From contig NC_067481.1 in NCBI RefSeq assembly GCF_947179515.1, positions 84,616,845 to 84,680,844 on the forward strand: 64,000 nucleotides of DNA, read 5' to 3'. The stretch is from Apodemus sylvaticus. Lineage: Eukaryota; Chordata; Mammalia; Rodentia; Muridae. The position numbers were made by a program, and so were the translations under genes. Of this stretch, positions 48,651 to 60,358 are shown one piece after another (the stretch's first letter is position 1; each line of letters begins with the position of its first letter). The notes beneath the pieces are model-generated. The model was given only the letters and a program-made list of their open reading frames with translations. It ran no database searches and had not been told where the DNA came from.

Positions 48651-48837
48651 ACAAAGTTGGGTTAGTACAGACATGGGACAAATCTAGGTATAGTTGGTAA
48701 AGGGAACAGACTGTGATCAAAATATATTGTATGAAAAGAAATGTAATAAAAGTGAATAAATATAAATACTTAAGGCATGGGCAAAGGGAGCTGAATCGTC
48801 AGTGATCAGTGGACAGTTCAAGAATAACCAGTGTAAT

Positions 48838-48945
48838 TGTGCTGGCCTAGAGCTTGCTATGTAGCTAGGGACAACGTTGACTTTGCCCTTTCCTGCTTCT
48901 GCCTAATAAATACTGCCATTACAGGCAGGCGTCACAACATCCCAT
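48838..48945 (-). mobile_element. B1-like fragment, antisense
   Basis: AGAGCTTGCTATGTAGCTAG, TTCCTGCTTCTGCCTAATAA and ATTACAGGCAGGCGTCACAA are reverse B1 landmarks. Confidence 0.65.
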
Positions 48946-49370
48946 GCATCACCAATCTTCGGGGCTCTTTATGAGATAAATGCTCAGAAAATGACGACCT
49001 CAGCATGGCCTGAAGGTAGACTTTATAGTTTACTCCATCAGAAAAGCACCCAGTGCCCAGCTGCATGGTGATTCCAAAAAATATGGCTTCTGCAATCCTG
49101 ATACTGAACATTATCATCATAACCTATACAATCATCAATAAGAAATAGAATAAAACTCTTGGCGAATTAGTAGTATAGCTCAATGCCATGGCCTCCAAAA
49201 TTTGTCATGGACAACTAAAACATAATAATTATATAAAATGTGTGTAAGGGGGTTAGTCTGTATGAGATGTAGCCACTTGGGTACTGATGGCTGGTAGTTA
49301 TCATAGTGAGGATTCTGATTTCCTATGGGGTCCTGGAGACTAAGATCTTATTCCTTTGATATTTATATCA
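48946..49370. other. no recognised feature
   Basis: Unique-looking sequence. Confidence 0.5.
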
Positions 49371-49584
49371 ATGGTTCTCACCCTTCCAAATGTTAAGACC
49401 CTTTAATACAGTTCTTCATATTGTGGTGACCCCCACCAGCAAATTATTTTGTTGCTACATCATAACTCTAATTTTCCTACTCTTATGAGTTGTAATGTAA
49501 AGACTTGCATTTTCTGATGGCCCTGCAAAAAAGTCATTTGATGCCCAAAAGGAGCTCCAGTCACAGGTTAAGAACCACAGCCTT
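49371..49584 (+). mobile_element. URR1-type hAT-Charlie element
   Basis: Starts CAATGGTTCTCACCCTTCC and ends GGTTAAGAACCACAGCC, close to the URR1 inverted ends. Inside are TTTAATACAGTTCTTCATAT, GTGGTGACCCCCACC and GTTGCTACATCATAACTCTA. Near full length. Confidence 0.9.
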
Positions 49585-50094
49585 GGATCTTTAAAGGAAG
49601 TTTCCAAGCTTCCGGAGATACACATTTCCTAGTGTAAGCCTCATTTGGTAAACACGTGGTAGATGATTGCAATCAGTTCATCAAGGCCTCAGTTCTATCA
49701 GCAAGCATTAGGCAAGCAAGTGCACTGAATAAGTGGGTGTTCTGTTTTGTTTTAGAGGACATGATAACCACCTGAAACTCCAACACAATGTTATGCTTTC
49801 TTCAAGCATATCACCACAGACATCTTTTCTTCCTGTTCTCCAACAATAATATAAAGTAGGTCTATTAGCAACAGTGTCATTCTATTCTGATAAGTGTTGT
49901 TCTTCACTTAAAAAGGCAGATTCAAGAAATTAAAAATTTTATCTGGTCACATAAAAGTGGTAAATCTAAAACCATGCCTTGCAATTTCCTAACTTCAGAA
50001 CAATCTTCTTCTTCCCTGTACCACCCCTAGACTGTTGGCTCTCCTGGACATTTTCTTATACACTTACCTTAGTTAAAAATGAAAAAAGAGATTG
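49585..50094. other. no recognised feature
   Basis: Unique-looking sequence. Confidence 0.5.
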
Positions 50095-50183
50095 AGGATA
50101 GAAGATAGGTATGTAGGTAGGTAGAGAGAGAAAGACAGAGAATACATATGTACATATATACATAGAAACAGATACAGACATAG

Positions 50184-50228
<45 letters not shown>

Positions 50229-50254
50229 CATCTTATCATTCACAGACAGACAGG

Positions 50255-50284
<30 letters not shown>
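50095..50284. repeat. compound (GATA)-like, (CA)n, (GA)n and (GACA)n tract
   Basis: TAGGTAGG-like units near 50105-50123, CA and GA at 50183-50227, and (GACA)n at 50242-50284. Confidence 0.95.
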
Positions 50285-50285
<1 letters not shown>

Positions 50286-50344
50286 TGTAGACACACAGAT
50301 AATGCAGTGATCCAGCAAGATTTTTGGTTGATGATAGCAGTGAT

Positions 50345-50367
50345 TTGTGTGTGTGTGTGTGTGTGTG
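50345..50367. repeat. (GT)n microsatellite
   Basis: About 11 GT units. Confidence 0.95.
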
Positions 50368-50604
50368 GTATGAATTTGGGAGTGGGGCAGTGTGTGTTTG
50401 GGGGTGGGAATTTTTTGGTTTGCGGTAACTAACATTTATTAAAATTCTTGTTGTAAAGCATGCCCACCGTTAGATGTTTTGGAACCTTCGTTTTAGTTTT
50501 TTACATGATTAGTTAGTTGTGTTTCATGGGAACTTAAGCTATTCATTATCTTACAAACACAGGAAACAATTCTTCCCAAAGCAAAAACAGTAAACCTTTT
50601 GGTC

Positions 50605-50815
50605 TGCAGAAATAGCTCAAAAGGCAAGAGAGCAGACGAAACATGTTCAGTCCTAGTGCCCACATCCAGCCACTTACAACCATCTGTAACTCCAGTTCCA
50701 GGGTCTCCAAACCTCTCCCGCCTCCACAGGCACCTTAACTCACATGGTGCCTATAAACCCATGTGAGTATACATAAACGTACACCTAAACAAAAATAATA
50801 AATGAAATATGTTAA
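50605..50815 (+). mobile_element. B3-type SINE
   Basis: GGTCTGCAGAAATAGCTCAA head, TGTTCAGTCCTAGTGCCCAC, AACCATCTGTAACTCCAGTT, CTCCCGCCTCCACAGGCACC, with a weak (AATAA) tail. Confidence 0.75.
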
Positions 50816-52617
50816 AAACTGAATCTTTGGCATCTTACAATGGATGGCCAAGCACCCGATCCAATTATCTTCAAGTAATTACCCATGCATTTTATTCACA
50901 CCCCAAGCCTGCTGACCCACCTGGATTTTATTTTTTTTTAAACGGGGCTTTTAGGCTGAGAAGGTGAAAGGGAAGAAATCCCACATCACTTATGTTAGCC
51001 ATCCCCATAAGTGCTGAGTCGTTCTTTCTGCTCTTGTTGCCACCAGTGTACATAGCTCACACCAGAGAGAATGGTTTTCCATCTGAGAGAGCTGAGAGAA
51101 AGTCACAATGGCACAACAAATGACAAAAGACATAACGAACACAACCTTTACTGATAGCATCAGAATAATGTTGTAGCACGGTACCATTACTTCGATGATG
51201 GGATATGATCTTTAAAATGAAGTGTTCACAGATAATTGAAGTGGAAGAAAATGGAATTAGTTGAAGCTTTTCACTTTGGGCATGAAAAAAAGTGAAATCC
51301 AGTTCACACAGCTGAATGGTGCTAAGGTATCACCCCATTTGGCACCTATTTTGCTATGAGTCTCTGAAAGGAGAGACTCCTTGAGATCCCTGCTATGGTG
51401 ACTCAACATAGAGACACAGCCTTCCTACTGTAAATAAGCCCAATTTTCCTATTAAATTAGCATCAGGTAGTGTTTTCTCAGTCACCAACTCCCTAGACTC
51501 TTTTATTCAGTTATTTTCAGACTTAATCTCACTTTGTAACTTGGTTGTTAAGATTTGAAGAAAGATACATGGCTAGAAAAATATTAGAGACTGGTAGGCA
51601 CTATAGATGTGTTTTGAGCGGCCTAGACTCAGAGCTACCAAGGAAGAAAGGGAAGTTGAAATTTTTTTCTTTTAGTAACAGATGGCTGAAATAGCAAAGA
51701 AGTCATAAAGAGATGTTTTTTGTAAATGCTCAATATCATCTAAAAATTTTATATGAACTTCAACATATTGCAAGCCTCTTATTGAACTGTAAGAAGCTAA
51801 ACTGTTTCCTAAGAAAGCGAAGATCATTAAATCGCGGTTACCTGATTCCAAGGTGAGGCACTGCTCAGACCAGCTTCAGAAGTCAGCTTGTCTTCTCCAG
51901 GCTGAATCAACTGCTTTGAACAATGGACACAGAGAGTGCTCCCAGCTATCTATCTTCCTGCCGAATAGAAATGCTGGGCATTGTTCTGTGGACGGATGGA
52001 GATGAAGCCGGTACCTTCTGCATTAACCAGCTCTCTTCTATCCCGCAATTAGAATTGTTCAACAAGCCTGAAAAATCCACCCAGAGAGACAGGAGTTGAT
52101 GTAGCACTGGGAAGGCAGGAGAGACAGAGAACTTGAAGTCACAGATTGATTCCATGGCCAATAATGAACACAATTCCAAAGTCTAGAGAGAGCAAACTAA
52201 GACTTACCAATGCAGTAACAATAAAATACACCCGGAGAATTTCAAGGACTTTCCTATGTTTTTAATCAAAATTCTCCTCTCAAGGGTAAACTAGGCTGTC
52301 TTCTTGTAGTCCTCCCTAGATTCACTATCATCTAGCCTTAGGCAAGTTACTCAAATTTAACCCACAAAGGAAGATTACTGTGGTGCCACCTGGCATGGCC
52401 CACCTTGGGGTTAATCTTGTTCATGCATCTACAGCACTTGGTTTGCAATGTGCTTAGGATCACAGTGACAGCTCACAAGGAGACAGTCGTTATTGTGATT
52501 ATGACATGTGGGAATGACAGTGCTGCTTAAAAACTGGCTTTGAGATCACTCCAAACAGCTTACCTTTGGTAAGAGACATAGTTAAAAGCATCCCAGTCAG
52601 AAAACAAAGCTTCTTGT
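50816..52617. other. no recognised feature
   Basis: About 1.8 kb of unique-looking sequence. A 65-codon ATG frame on the minus strand (50990-51187) has a hydrophobic N-terminal half but no other support. Confidence 0.5.
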
Positions 52618-52872
52618 AGGAGCTGGGGAGATGACTTTGTGGTTCATACACGGTGTAGCTCCTTCAGAAGCCATGACTCTTCCCAGCTCTCACATGGGTG
52701 TTGGCTCACAATGACCTTAACCCTATCTCCAAAGGAACCTGACTTCCTCCGCTGGCCTCCACAGCAGGCATTCACATATAGCACACAGACACACACACAC
52801 ACACAGAGGCATACACACATTCACACAGGCACGCACGCACCCACAATAAATAAATAAATAAATAAATAAATA
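52618..52872 (+). mobile_element. B2/B3-type SINE with CA and (AAAT)n tail
   Basis: AGGAGCTGGGGAGATGACTT head, GTGTTGGCTCACAATGACCT body, GACTTCCTCCGCTGGCCTCC, then CA units and an (AAAT)n tail at 52845-52871. Confidence 0.75.
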
Positions 52873-53297
52873 GACATAAAACTCGATAAAATGCAAAACT
52901 TTTCTCTCGGACTGTTGAGAGGCCAGGTAACAGTTTGAACCTCATTCCCCAAACATAAGGAGGCACAGGTCACAAGGACACACTGAGAAGTGAAACCTGT
53001 TCAATAATGAACTAATAAGAAAGAAGGAACACTATATTAGAAACAACTTCCATATAAAATAAGAATATAAGAACATTATGTTTCAAAACACCTTCCAGTT
53101 GTTGTTACCCAAGGGAAGTTTGCCTTGCCAGTAACTTCCAATGTCTTAAACTTTTATTCTTCAAATTAACTCTCTTCTTTTATGGACTGTATTACTATAT
53201 TATTTGCCACAGATAAAATACCAGCAAAATCCAGCTTAAGCAATGATATGACTTTATCTACTCATGAATTTGACCTCAAAAAATTCAAATCATAATT
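52873..53297. other. no recognised feature
   Basis: AT-rich unique-looking sequence. Confidence 0.5.
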
Positions 53298-53884
53298 TAT
53301 TTATTTTTATTCTTTAAGCCTTTTTTACAGTCCAGACTTCATCCCCCTCCTGGTCTGTTCCCTGACCGTTCCCCATCCCATATCTCCTCCTCCCCCACCC
53401 CACATCTCCAAGAGGAAGCCTATACTCCCCCCACCCCCACCCTACCGAGCCTCCCCACTCTCTGGGGCCTCAGGTCTCTTGGAGGTTAAGTGCATCTTCT
53501 CTGACTGAGGCCAGACCAAGCAGTCTTCTCCTATATATGTGTCAGGGGTCTCCTATCAGCTGGTGTATGCTGCCTGGTTGGTGGCTCAGTGTCTGAGACA
53601 TCTCGAGGGTCCAGGTCAGTTGAAACTGCTGGGTGGTCTTCCTGTGGGGCCATCTTCCTCCTCAACTTCTTCCACCTTTTTCCCAGTTCAACCACAGGGG
53701 TCCCAGGTTTCGATTCATTGGTTGGGTGCTAGTATCTTTATCTGATTCTTTCAGCTGCTTGTTGGGTCTCTCAGAGGGCAGCCATGATAGGCTCGTGTCT
53801 GTAAGCACAACATAGCATCAGTAATAGTGTCAGAGCCCTGCGCCTCCCCTTGAGCTAGCTGGATCCCAATTTGGGCCTGTCACT

Positions 53885-53885
<1 letters not shown>
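53298..53885 (-). mobile_element. L1 3' UTR, antisense, 5'-truncated
   Basis: T-rich start, then TCTTCTCTGACTGAGGCCAG, TCAGCTGGTGTATGCTGCCT, GGTTGGTGGCTCAGTGTCTG, AGAGGGCAGCCATGATAGGC and GATCCCAATTTGGGCCTGTC. It is the same 3' UTR type as at 35.6-36.3 kb. It ends in a microsatellite. Confidence 0.88.
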
Positions 53886-53971
<86 letters not shown>

Positions 53972-54042
53972 GTATGTATGTCTCTGTGTGTGTCTCTCTC
54001 CCTCTCTCTCTCTCTCACAAACACACACACACACACACACAC
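53886..54042. repeat. compound (CT)n-(GT)n-(CT)n-(CA)n microsatellite
   Basis: CT to 53929, GT-rich to about 53992, CT to 54016, CA to 54042. The GT and CA parts can pair within one strand. Confidence 0.96.
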
Positions 54043-54109
54043 CACTCTTCTCTCTCTCTTTCCTGTCTGTATTAGTGCTGTTCCTTGTTATCTAACCATT
54101 TCCTGTCAC

Positions 54110-54600
54110 TTTCAGTCAGAGACTTCCACCATAAGATATTGAGCAGGGGCCGGAGCCCAGGAAGAAGTGGAAGTTTGTTCCCCCAAGTAAAGTCCAAGGC
54201 ATGTTTCTGATTAACCAACCTGCAGGCATCTCCTCATTCTGGTCATTGCAACAAGCTGACATAATCATATGGCTTACTGATGGCCCCAGAAATACATTCC
54301 TCCACAACCAGCATCCCCAGCTGAAGCTGTACTTAAGAAATGGCAGCTCCTATAAAAAGCAGGACCAGTACTGTAACACAAAAGAGCAGTAAGCATACTG
54401 TTTCTTATTGAGGGAAAACCAGTTCTCCATCACACGGCTGTAATAAGTGACCTTGTTTGCAGGGTTATCATCTGAGCAATGAGAATTCCCACTTTTAAGG
54501 ACTTTGTGCCTAAACCTTCTTTCCTCACCCATTTCAGCCAAGCACAAACTGACGTAAGACATCACAGCCTTGGAGGGGGTTAAACGACTCTGATGTTAAA
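54110..54600. other. unassigned segment, possibly an old LTR
   Basis: A TATAAAAAG string (54351) lies downstream of GCAACAAGCTGACATAATCA and CTGATGGCCCCAGAAATACA. The layout hints at an LTR, but ends and TSD are not found and no family is named. Confidence 0.2.
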
Positions 54601-55195
54601 TCCATGGTCAGCTCACCCTTTGTGCAGACCTAACATGAGCAGCAAAGGCAAGATGCTCAAACAAGGACATGTGACTCTTGAGGATGAAAATAAAAGATGT
54701 AGACAAGAACCATGTGGAAAGAGGATAAATTTTCCACTCCTGCACAGCAGATTTTATTTCCAAACATCTCATTTTCCTCCCCAAAACTGCAGTGCAGATT
54801 TTGCAAACATGATGGGTTATATAAGTAGGATTATGTACTCTTCGTACAAACTCCACAGCCAGCTGTCCATCCGGTTCCACTTCCCAAATAGGAAAAAGGA
54901 TTAGTACCCAGCTCCAACACAATGCTGGATAGATATTGATCAATTTCAAATTAGAATGGAAAATTCTTATTCAACTGGAGTCTTTTCAAAGGCAACGGCA
55001 TTTTGATTACATGATTGTGGCTTATATTTATAGAGTCGATGTGTATATCAGAGAACCACACAATTCATTCAAGTGTGATTAGTTTCTTCCCCTAAATCTG
55101 AATGTGAAAGTCTTATTCCTTTGCTTTTGTGTTTGTCTATATGAAACAGCAGCTCCATGGAGCCAGAAGAGATCCTAAAAATGGATTGTTTTATA
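54601..55195. other. no recognised feature
   Basis: Unique-looking. Overlapping frames on both strands near 54593-54949 have no supporting signal. Confidence 0.5.
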
Positions 55196-55345
55196 TCTGT
55201 TTGTTTTAAAGCAAGATCTCATATAGCATAAGCTGGTCTCAGACTTGCTAGGTAGCTAAGGATGACCTTGAACTGACAGTTCTCACGATTCTGCCTCCTG
55301 GATGCTGAAATCAAATTACAGGCATATACACCAACATACTCAGCT
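55196..55345 (-). mobile_element. old B1 SINE, antisense
   Basis: AAGCAAGATCTCATATAGCA, TAAGGATGACCTTGAACTGA, GATTCTGCCTCCTGGATGCT and ATTACAGGCATATACACCAA are reverse B1 landmarks. Confidence 0.75.
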
Positions 55346-55376
55346 TTGAAATCATAAAACACATACATACAAGCAT

Positions 55377-55383
55377 GCACACA

Positions 55384-55455
<72 letters not shown>
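55377..55455. repeat. (CA)n-(GA)n microsatellite
   Basis: About 12 CA units then about 27 GA units. Confidence 0.97.
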
Positions 55456-55461
<6 letters not shown>

Positions 55462-56200
55462 CTCAGAATTATCAGAAGATAGGGACTTTGTGAAGGAAGA
55501 CAAGTTAAAATGAGGACATGAACATGGACTCAAATATTAGTATATAGAAAAAAATTTTATGTGACAATAAAGAACAAGAGCAATGTCCCCCAGAGAAAGA
55601 ACATCAGAGATGGCTACCACAAGGCAGTGAGAGCCATGAAACTGATCGTCCTTCCCAGTCCACATCAGGGGTCACGCTTGCCAACGTCTTGACCCTGCAC
55701 ACACAGCTTCCAGAATAACAATGCAATAACTATCCGTTGTGTAATTTGTGGTGCTTCATTATGGCAACCATAGAAATCTCTGTTAGGCAAGAAACATGTC
55801 AGAAAGAAGAGAAGGAAGTATTACCTATGAGAACAACATGACTATTTCCTTATTGTGTTTTCTCTCACAAAGTGTCACATGGTTCTCTGCAGACCAAATA
55901 AAAATCGCTGAGAAAATTGCCTTTGTGACACAGATTCAAAACTCTGTCTGTTTTATTTGACAAAACTAGATTTGCTACTGAGGTAACTTAGGAATTACCT
56001 GGGTAAGAACCTTAGTTCTCAACCTTGGCCGTTCCTTATGAAGTATGCATGACCTCAAGCAAACTAGCGCAGGCCACCTTGGGCCGTGTTGATTTAATTT
56101 CTCTAATTAACTATGTTCGTTGATCCAAAAAGCTGGGGCCAAAAGCCAGGCTTTCCCTCCTCTAACCTACTCTGTTAAAAACTTAAAAAATAAAAATAAA
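55456..56200. other. no recognised feature
   Basis: Unique-looking sequence. Confidence 0.5.
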
Positions 56201-56211
56201 AAAAAAATAGA

Positions 56212-56386
56212 GCCGGGCAGTGGTGGCGCACGCCTGTAATCCCAGCACTCTGGGAGGCAGAGGCAGTAGGATTTCTGAGTTTGAGGCCAGCCTGGTCTAC
56301 AGAGTGAGTTCCAGGACAGCCAGGGCTATACAGAGAACCCCTGTCTCGAAAAAAACAAAAAACAAAAAAACAAAACAAAAAAACAA
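56212..56386 (+). mobile_element. B1 SINE, young
   Basis: GCCGGGCAGTGGTGGCGCAC head, CTGTAATCCCAGCACTCTGG, GAGGCCAGCCTGGTCTACAG and CCCCTGTCTCGAAAAAAAC, then an (AAAAAC)n tail. A TSD AAAAAAATAGA at 56201-56211 and 56387-56397 is A-rich but plausible. Confidence 0.95.
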
Positions 56387-56411
56387 AAAAAAATAGAACC
56401 AAGCTAGCCAC

Positions 56412-56642
56412 TAAAGATTTGTTTATTTATGTATTTATTTATTTTTTATTTACTTATTTAATGTATATGAATACACTGTCGCTGTCTTCAGACACACCAG
56501 AAGAGGGCACTGGATTCCATTACAGAGGGTCATGAACCACGATTACAGAGAGTCGTGAGCCACCATGCGGTTGCTGGGAATTGAACTCAGGATCTCTGGA
56601 AGAGCAGTCAGTGCTCTAGACCTCTGAGCCATCTCTCCAGCC
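56412..56642 (-). mobile_element. B2 SINE, antisense, with internal duplication
   Basis: (TTTA)n tail, TCTTCAGACACACCAGAAGA, TTGCTGGGAATTGAACTCAG and GAGCCATCTCTCCAGCC head. A 22-23 bp unit, ATTACAGAGRGTCRTGARCC plus CAC, is present twice at 56519-56541 and 56542-56563, where the usual B2 has one. Confidence 0.93.
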
Positions 56643-56933
56643 GTTGGTCCTACTTCTAACATCTGCCATGGTCCTTCTTTCAATGCTACCTGGATCCATG
56701 TGTTTTGCTCCACTCAGGATGGTCTGAGAGTAAAGATAACACTGGAAAGGGAAACAAATCTCAGCCTCCGTGAGAGTCTTGTCAGGTAACAATCAGGATG
56801 CTGAATCTGCCTAGGAGATTATCTAAAGCTTCTCATCACTTCTGCTGTGAGCTGCATCGGCATGCCACCTAGCCAAGCAAATGCGATGATGACTCTGTTG
56901 TTCCTAATATCACAGCAGCTACCAAGTCCTCTT

Positions 56934-57769
56934 TTTGTTCTTTGTAATATTTTATTCGATATAGTCTTTATTTACATTTCAAGTGATTTCCCCTTTCCTA
57001 GATCACCCCTCCCTGAAAGTCCCATAAGCCCTCTTCTCTCCCCTTGTTCCCCAATCCACCCCTTCCTACTTCCCTGTCCTCGTATTCCCCTATACTGCTT
57101 CACTGAGCTTTTCCAGGACCAGGGGCCACTCTTTCCTTCTTCTTGGGCATCATTTGATATGCGCATTGTGTCTTGGGTATTCCAAGCTTCTAGGCTAATA
57201 TCCGTTTATTGGTGAGTGCATACCATGAGTGTTCTTTTGAGACTGGGTTACCTCACTTAGGATGATGTTCTCCAGTTCTGAGAAGCACCTAAAGAAATGT
57301 TCAACATCCTTAGTCATCAGGGAAATGCAAATCAGAACAACCCTGAGATTTCACCTCATACTAGTCAGAATGGCTAAGATCAAAAACTCAGGAGAAAACA
57401 GGTGCTGGCAAGGATGTGGAGAAAGAGGAACACTCCTCCACTGCTGGTGGGGTTGCAAGTTGGTACAACCACTCTAGAAGTCAGTCTGGTAATTCCTCAG
57501 AAAACTGGGAATGATACTTCCAGAGGACTCCATTATACCACTCCTGGGCATATACCCAGAGGATTCCCCAGCATGTAATAAGGATACGTGCTCCACTATG
57601 TTTATAGCAGCCCTATTTATAATAGCCAGAAATTGGAAAGATCCCAGATGTCCCTCAATGGAGGTATGGATACAGAAAATGTGGTATATATACACAATGG
57701 AGTACTATTCAGTCATTAGAAACACTGAATTCACAAAATTCTTAGGCAAATGGATGGAACTGGAGAACC
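56934..57769 (-). mobile_element. twin-primed L1 (3' end antisense, upstream part inverted)
   Basis: 56934-57276 is the L1 3' UTR in antisense, ending GATGATGTTCTCCAGTTC. From 57277 the sense strand covers the ORF2 C-terminal end (GAAATGTTCAACATCCTTAG to TGGATGGAACTGGAGAAC). Both parts contain the 12 bases GAACTGGAGAAC at the flip. The TSD ACCAAKTCCTCTT (13 bp, one mismatch) lies at 56921-56933 and 57770-57782. Confidence 0.92.
57511..57769 (+). pseudogene. L1 ORF2 C-terminal fragment in the inverted segment
   Basis: The frame reads LPEDSIIPLLGIYPEDSPAC, DTCSTMFIAALFIIARNWKD and KMWYIYTMEYYSVIRNTEF, then passes into host DNA after GKWMELEN. A preceding piece at 57262-57477 (KHLKKCSTSLVIREMQIRTT and the Cys motif) is in another frame. 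There is no catalytic region, so it is a non-functional relic of ORF2p. Confidence 0.85.
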
Positions 57770-57782
57770 ACCAATTCCTCTT

Positions 57783-59848
57783 AAAGGCTACTTTACTGGT
57801 AGAGCAAGGGGTCCTTGTTACCTGCTCAGTGCTGTATTTGGGCATGAAACATTTTTTTTTCACCAGTAGGTAGCAAGAAAGCAGAATTCACTGGAGGTGG
57901 CTGTCAAGATTCCAAGACGGCCTGGGGAATCTCAGATTGCTAGCACTGCAAGCTCATGTGGAAGCTTAAGCGAACCTAAAAGCAAAATGTGGTTAGGGGT
58001 TCAGCGTCACTCAAGAAATAAGCACAGGGTTTTGTTTTTGATATGTTATCTTTTTTTTTATTAGAAAAGGTGGCTCTTCATCAACAGCAGAGACCCACTC
58101 AGGAATGCAAAGAACGCGACAAATGTGCCAGCATTTATGATGACAAATGCCAAGCCGTTTTATGTAAGTAGACTCTGCGATACATATGGCTGAAGCAGAA
58201 ATAACGCTGGGAAGCCTCAAGGAATGTTTTCCATTTCAGCACATTCTTTCTCATTCTAAGCCTGCCTAATCCAACCGGCAGACGTACTTCGCTTCAAGAT
58301 GGCTTATGCCTTTCGGTGAGCCCACGGGATTTGGAATTGGGCCTCTCCTTTTGATTCTGCAACTCTCTTTGCATAAATTGCTCTATTCATTTCAAACTCC
58401 CACCCCTGCAACCGAAGGTCATCTCTACCCTCACCAGTTACCAGCTAGATGCGCCAACGTCTTGGTCATGGTTTCAGTAGACCCTTCCCTGTTTTAAGAA
58501 AAATCAGTCATTGATCCCAACTGCCATGTTTTAATTGGCAGGGGCTGCCTCAGCTGCCATGCGACGAGGAAAGATTCTGAGGCTGAAGAGAGAAAGTGCA
58601 GCACAAGAATAAGCCATTCCCACCGGGAAATGCAAAAGGCACGTGCTATGCTGATGCATCTCTCCTGTGTACCACTGAATTCTATATTCTTTTAATTATT
58701 ATCACAAACACACAGGTCGTTTCCATCCTATCTTCTTATATTTAATTACTTTGCCACATGACTATGTCTGTTTTATCCACATAGTAGCTGACTGGCATTG
58801 CTCAGAGCTCTGGAAATGAGGTTAGCAAACTTAACTTAGAAAAAAGACAATTCTAACCTGACTCATTATGAAACATTAACACATGCACTCACACTCTCTA
58901 GCCAGATTTCCTCCAAAGGTGATGAATAAAGACAGAATCAAATGAGTCATTTACATGAAGCAGCAGGTGGAAGAGGTGCATTTTCAAACATGGGTGTAGA
59001 TAGGTCTATATGGTCCATATTAGTAAGGTACAGGGACTTAGGATAATGAAACTTGGAACATTCCAGAAGACTCTGGAGAAAAGGAAGGTGCTTCAGGAAG
59101 GAAACGGCACCAAAACCAATCTCTTATCTTTGAATTTCTGAGTGTAGATGTTGAGTGTAAGGAACATTCTGTGAACAAGCTGGTGTTAGATTCCATCCTG
59201 AAATGTATAGAATTGAAAGTGAAATTCACAGCCAAAAAAAAAAAAAATGACTTAAAGCTTCCATAGTCTCTATTTTTAAATATATTTTGGGGTGGGGTAG
59301 GGTTAAAACCAGCATTTAGAAAAGCATCCTTCTCTTGGCACAATGATTATGTGTTTCACATTGGCAGGAAGACTTCACTTCCAGTGATATTTTCCAATTG
59401 TTAAAATAAAGAAAAAAAAAGTCCCTAGTGCTTTCTTTGCAATCCATAATTTTGTATTTTTAATTTAGATAACTGAAATGTCTAGAAGCAGAAATAAGCT
59501 GCATATTCATGAGCCCTGATTTGCTGTAATCATTATTTCTAAAGGCTGTGCATCAGTGAAGACTTGAGTACCAAAACCTATTCTCAGGCAATTAGATCAG
59601 ATGACTAGAAACTGAGGGAATGGGGGGACCTCATTGTTCCTTTATCTTTGAAGAATTCGGTTGGTCTATCAGAGGTCACCTGTCCTTGCTCCCAACCATA
59701 GTTGATAATTAGCTGTTTCAACATTGGCAGGAGGGATAAAAGTCTATGTAATATGCTAACTACAAGACTGTTAACTTTTCATCCATCAGTTTTTAGTCAC
59801 AGACAACCAAGGGACCAAAGGGGAAAACGGTTAAAATGAGCTGAGCAG
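57783..59848. other. no recognised feature
   Basis: About 2 kb of unique-looking sequence, one of the longest repeat-poor stretches. A few CpG dinucleotides occur near 58270-58340 and 58440-58460, without an island. Confidence 0.5.
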
Positions 59849-60050
59849 GTGGCTGGAGAGAAGGCCCAGTGGTTAAGAGCACACATCGTTCTTGCAGAGA
59901 ACCTGGGCTTGGTTCCCTGGACCTACCTCAGACAGCTCACAGACACTTATAACTCTAGCTCCAGGGGATCTTACAACCTCCTTGGGTTTCTGTGGGCACA
60001 TACACATGCACATACACACACGGAGAAACACACTTATCCACATAATTAAA
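59849..60050 (+). mobile_element. B2/B3-type SINE
   Basis: GGTGGCTGGAGAGAAGGCCC, AGTGGTTAAGAGCACACATC, AGAACCTGGGCTTGGTTCCC, ACTTATAACTCTAGCTCCAG and a CA-rich tail. Confidence 0.85.
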
Positions 60051-60358
60051 AACAAACTAAAAGTCTGAAAGAGATGTCTCAGTTTCCTTAGCTATCCTCC
60101 TAGACTAGAACAAGTATTTAATTTAGGTGTGTTCTTCCAAAGAGAAGGCGTGCAGAAGAGAGAGGGGCTCCAGGTGCCACCCATAATTTGCCTGCAGTTA
60201 GCCCTCTGTAAAAATAATAGACAGAACACAAATCGAGCTGCATAATCCAGATCTATTGTTTACTAGATTTAGAATATTGGGATCCTGAAGTACTTCATCT
60301 GCAAACTGGGGGTGAGATATTTATATCATAACATTCTCCATTAAGATTAAAAGATTTA

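Larger units (their letters stand above)
47913..48760 (+). mobile_element. Lx-type L1 3' UTR, split by an LTR
   Basis: The left piece (47913-47975) has CTATTTACAACTGATAGACA and AAACCAGTTTTCTCCAATAT. The right piece (from about 48430) has TCACTCACTGGGCGTATCAA, ACAAAATGGTCGTG, a GA tract, and GTGATCAAAATATATTGTAT. The same Lx region occurs at 43390-43800, so the two copies can be aligned directly. Confidence 0.85.

Noticed and set aside
50990..51187. 65-codon minus-strand ATG frame with a hydrophobic N-terminal half
   Set aside because: Length is within chance expectation and there is no promoter, conservation or exon evidence available from sequence.
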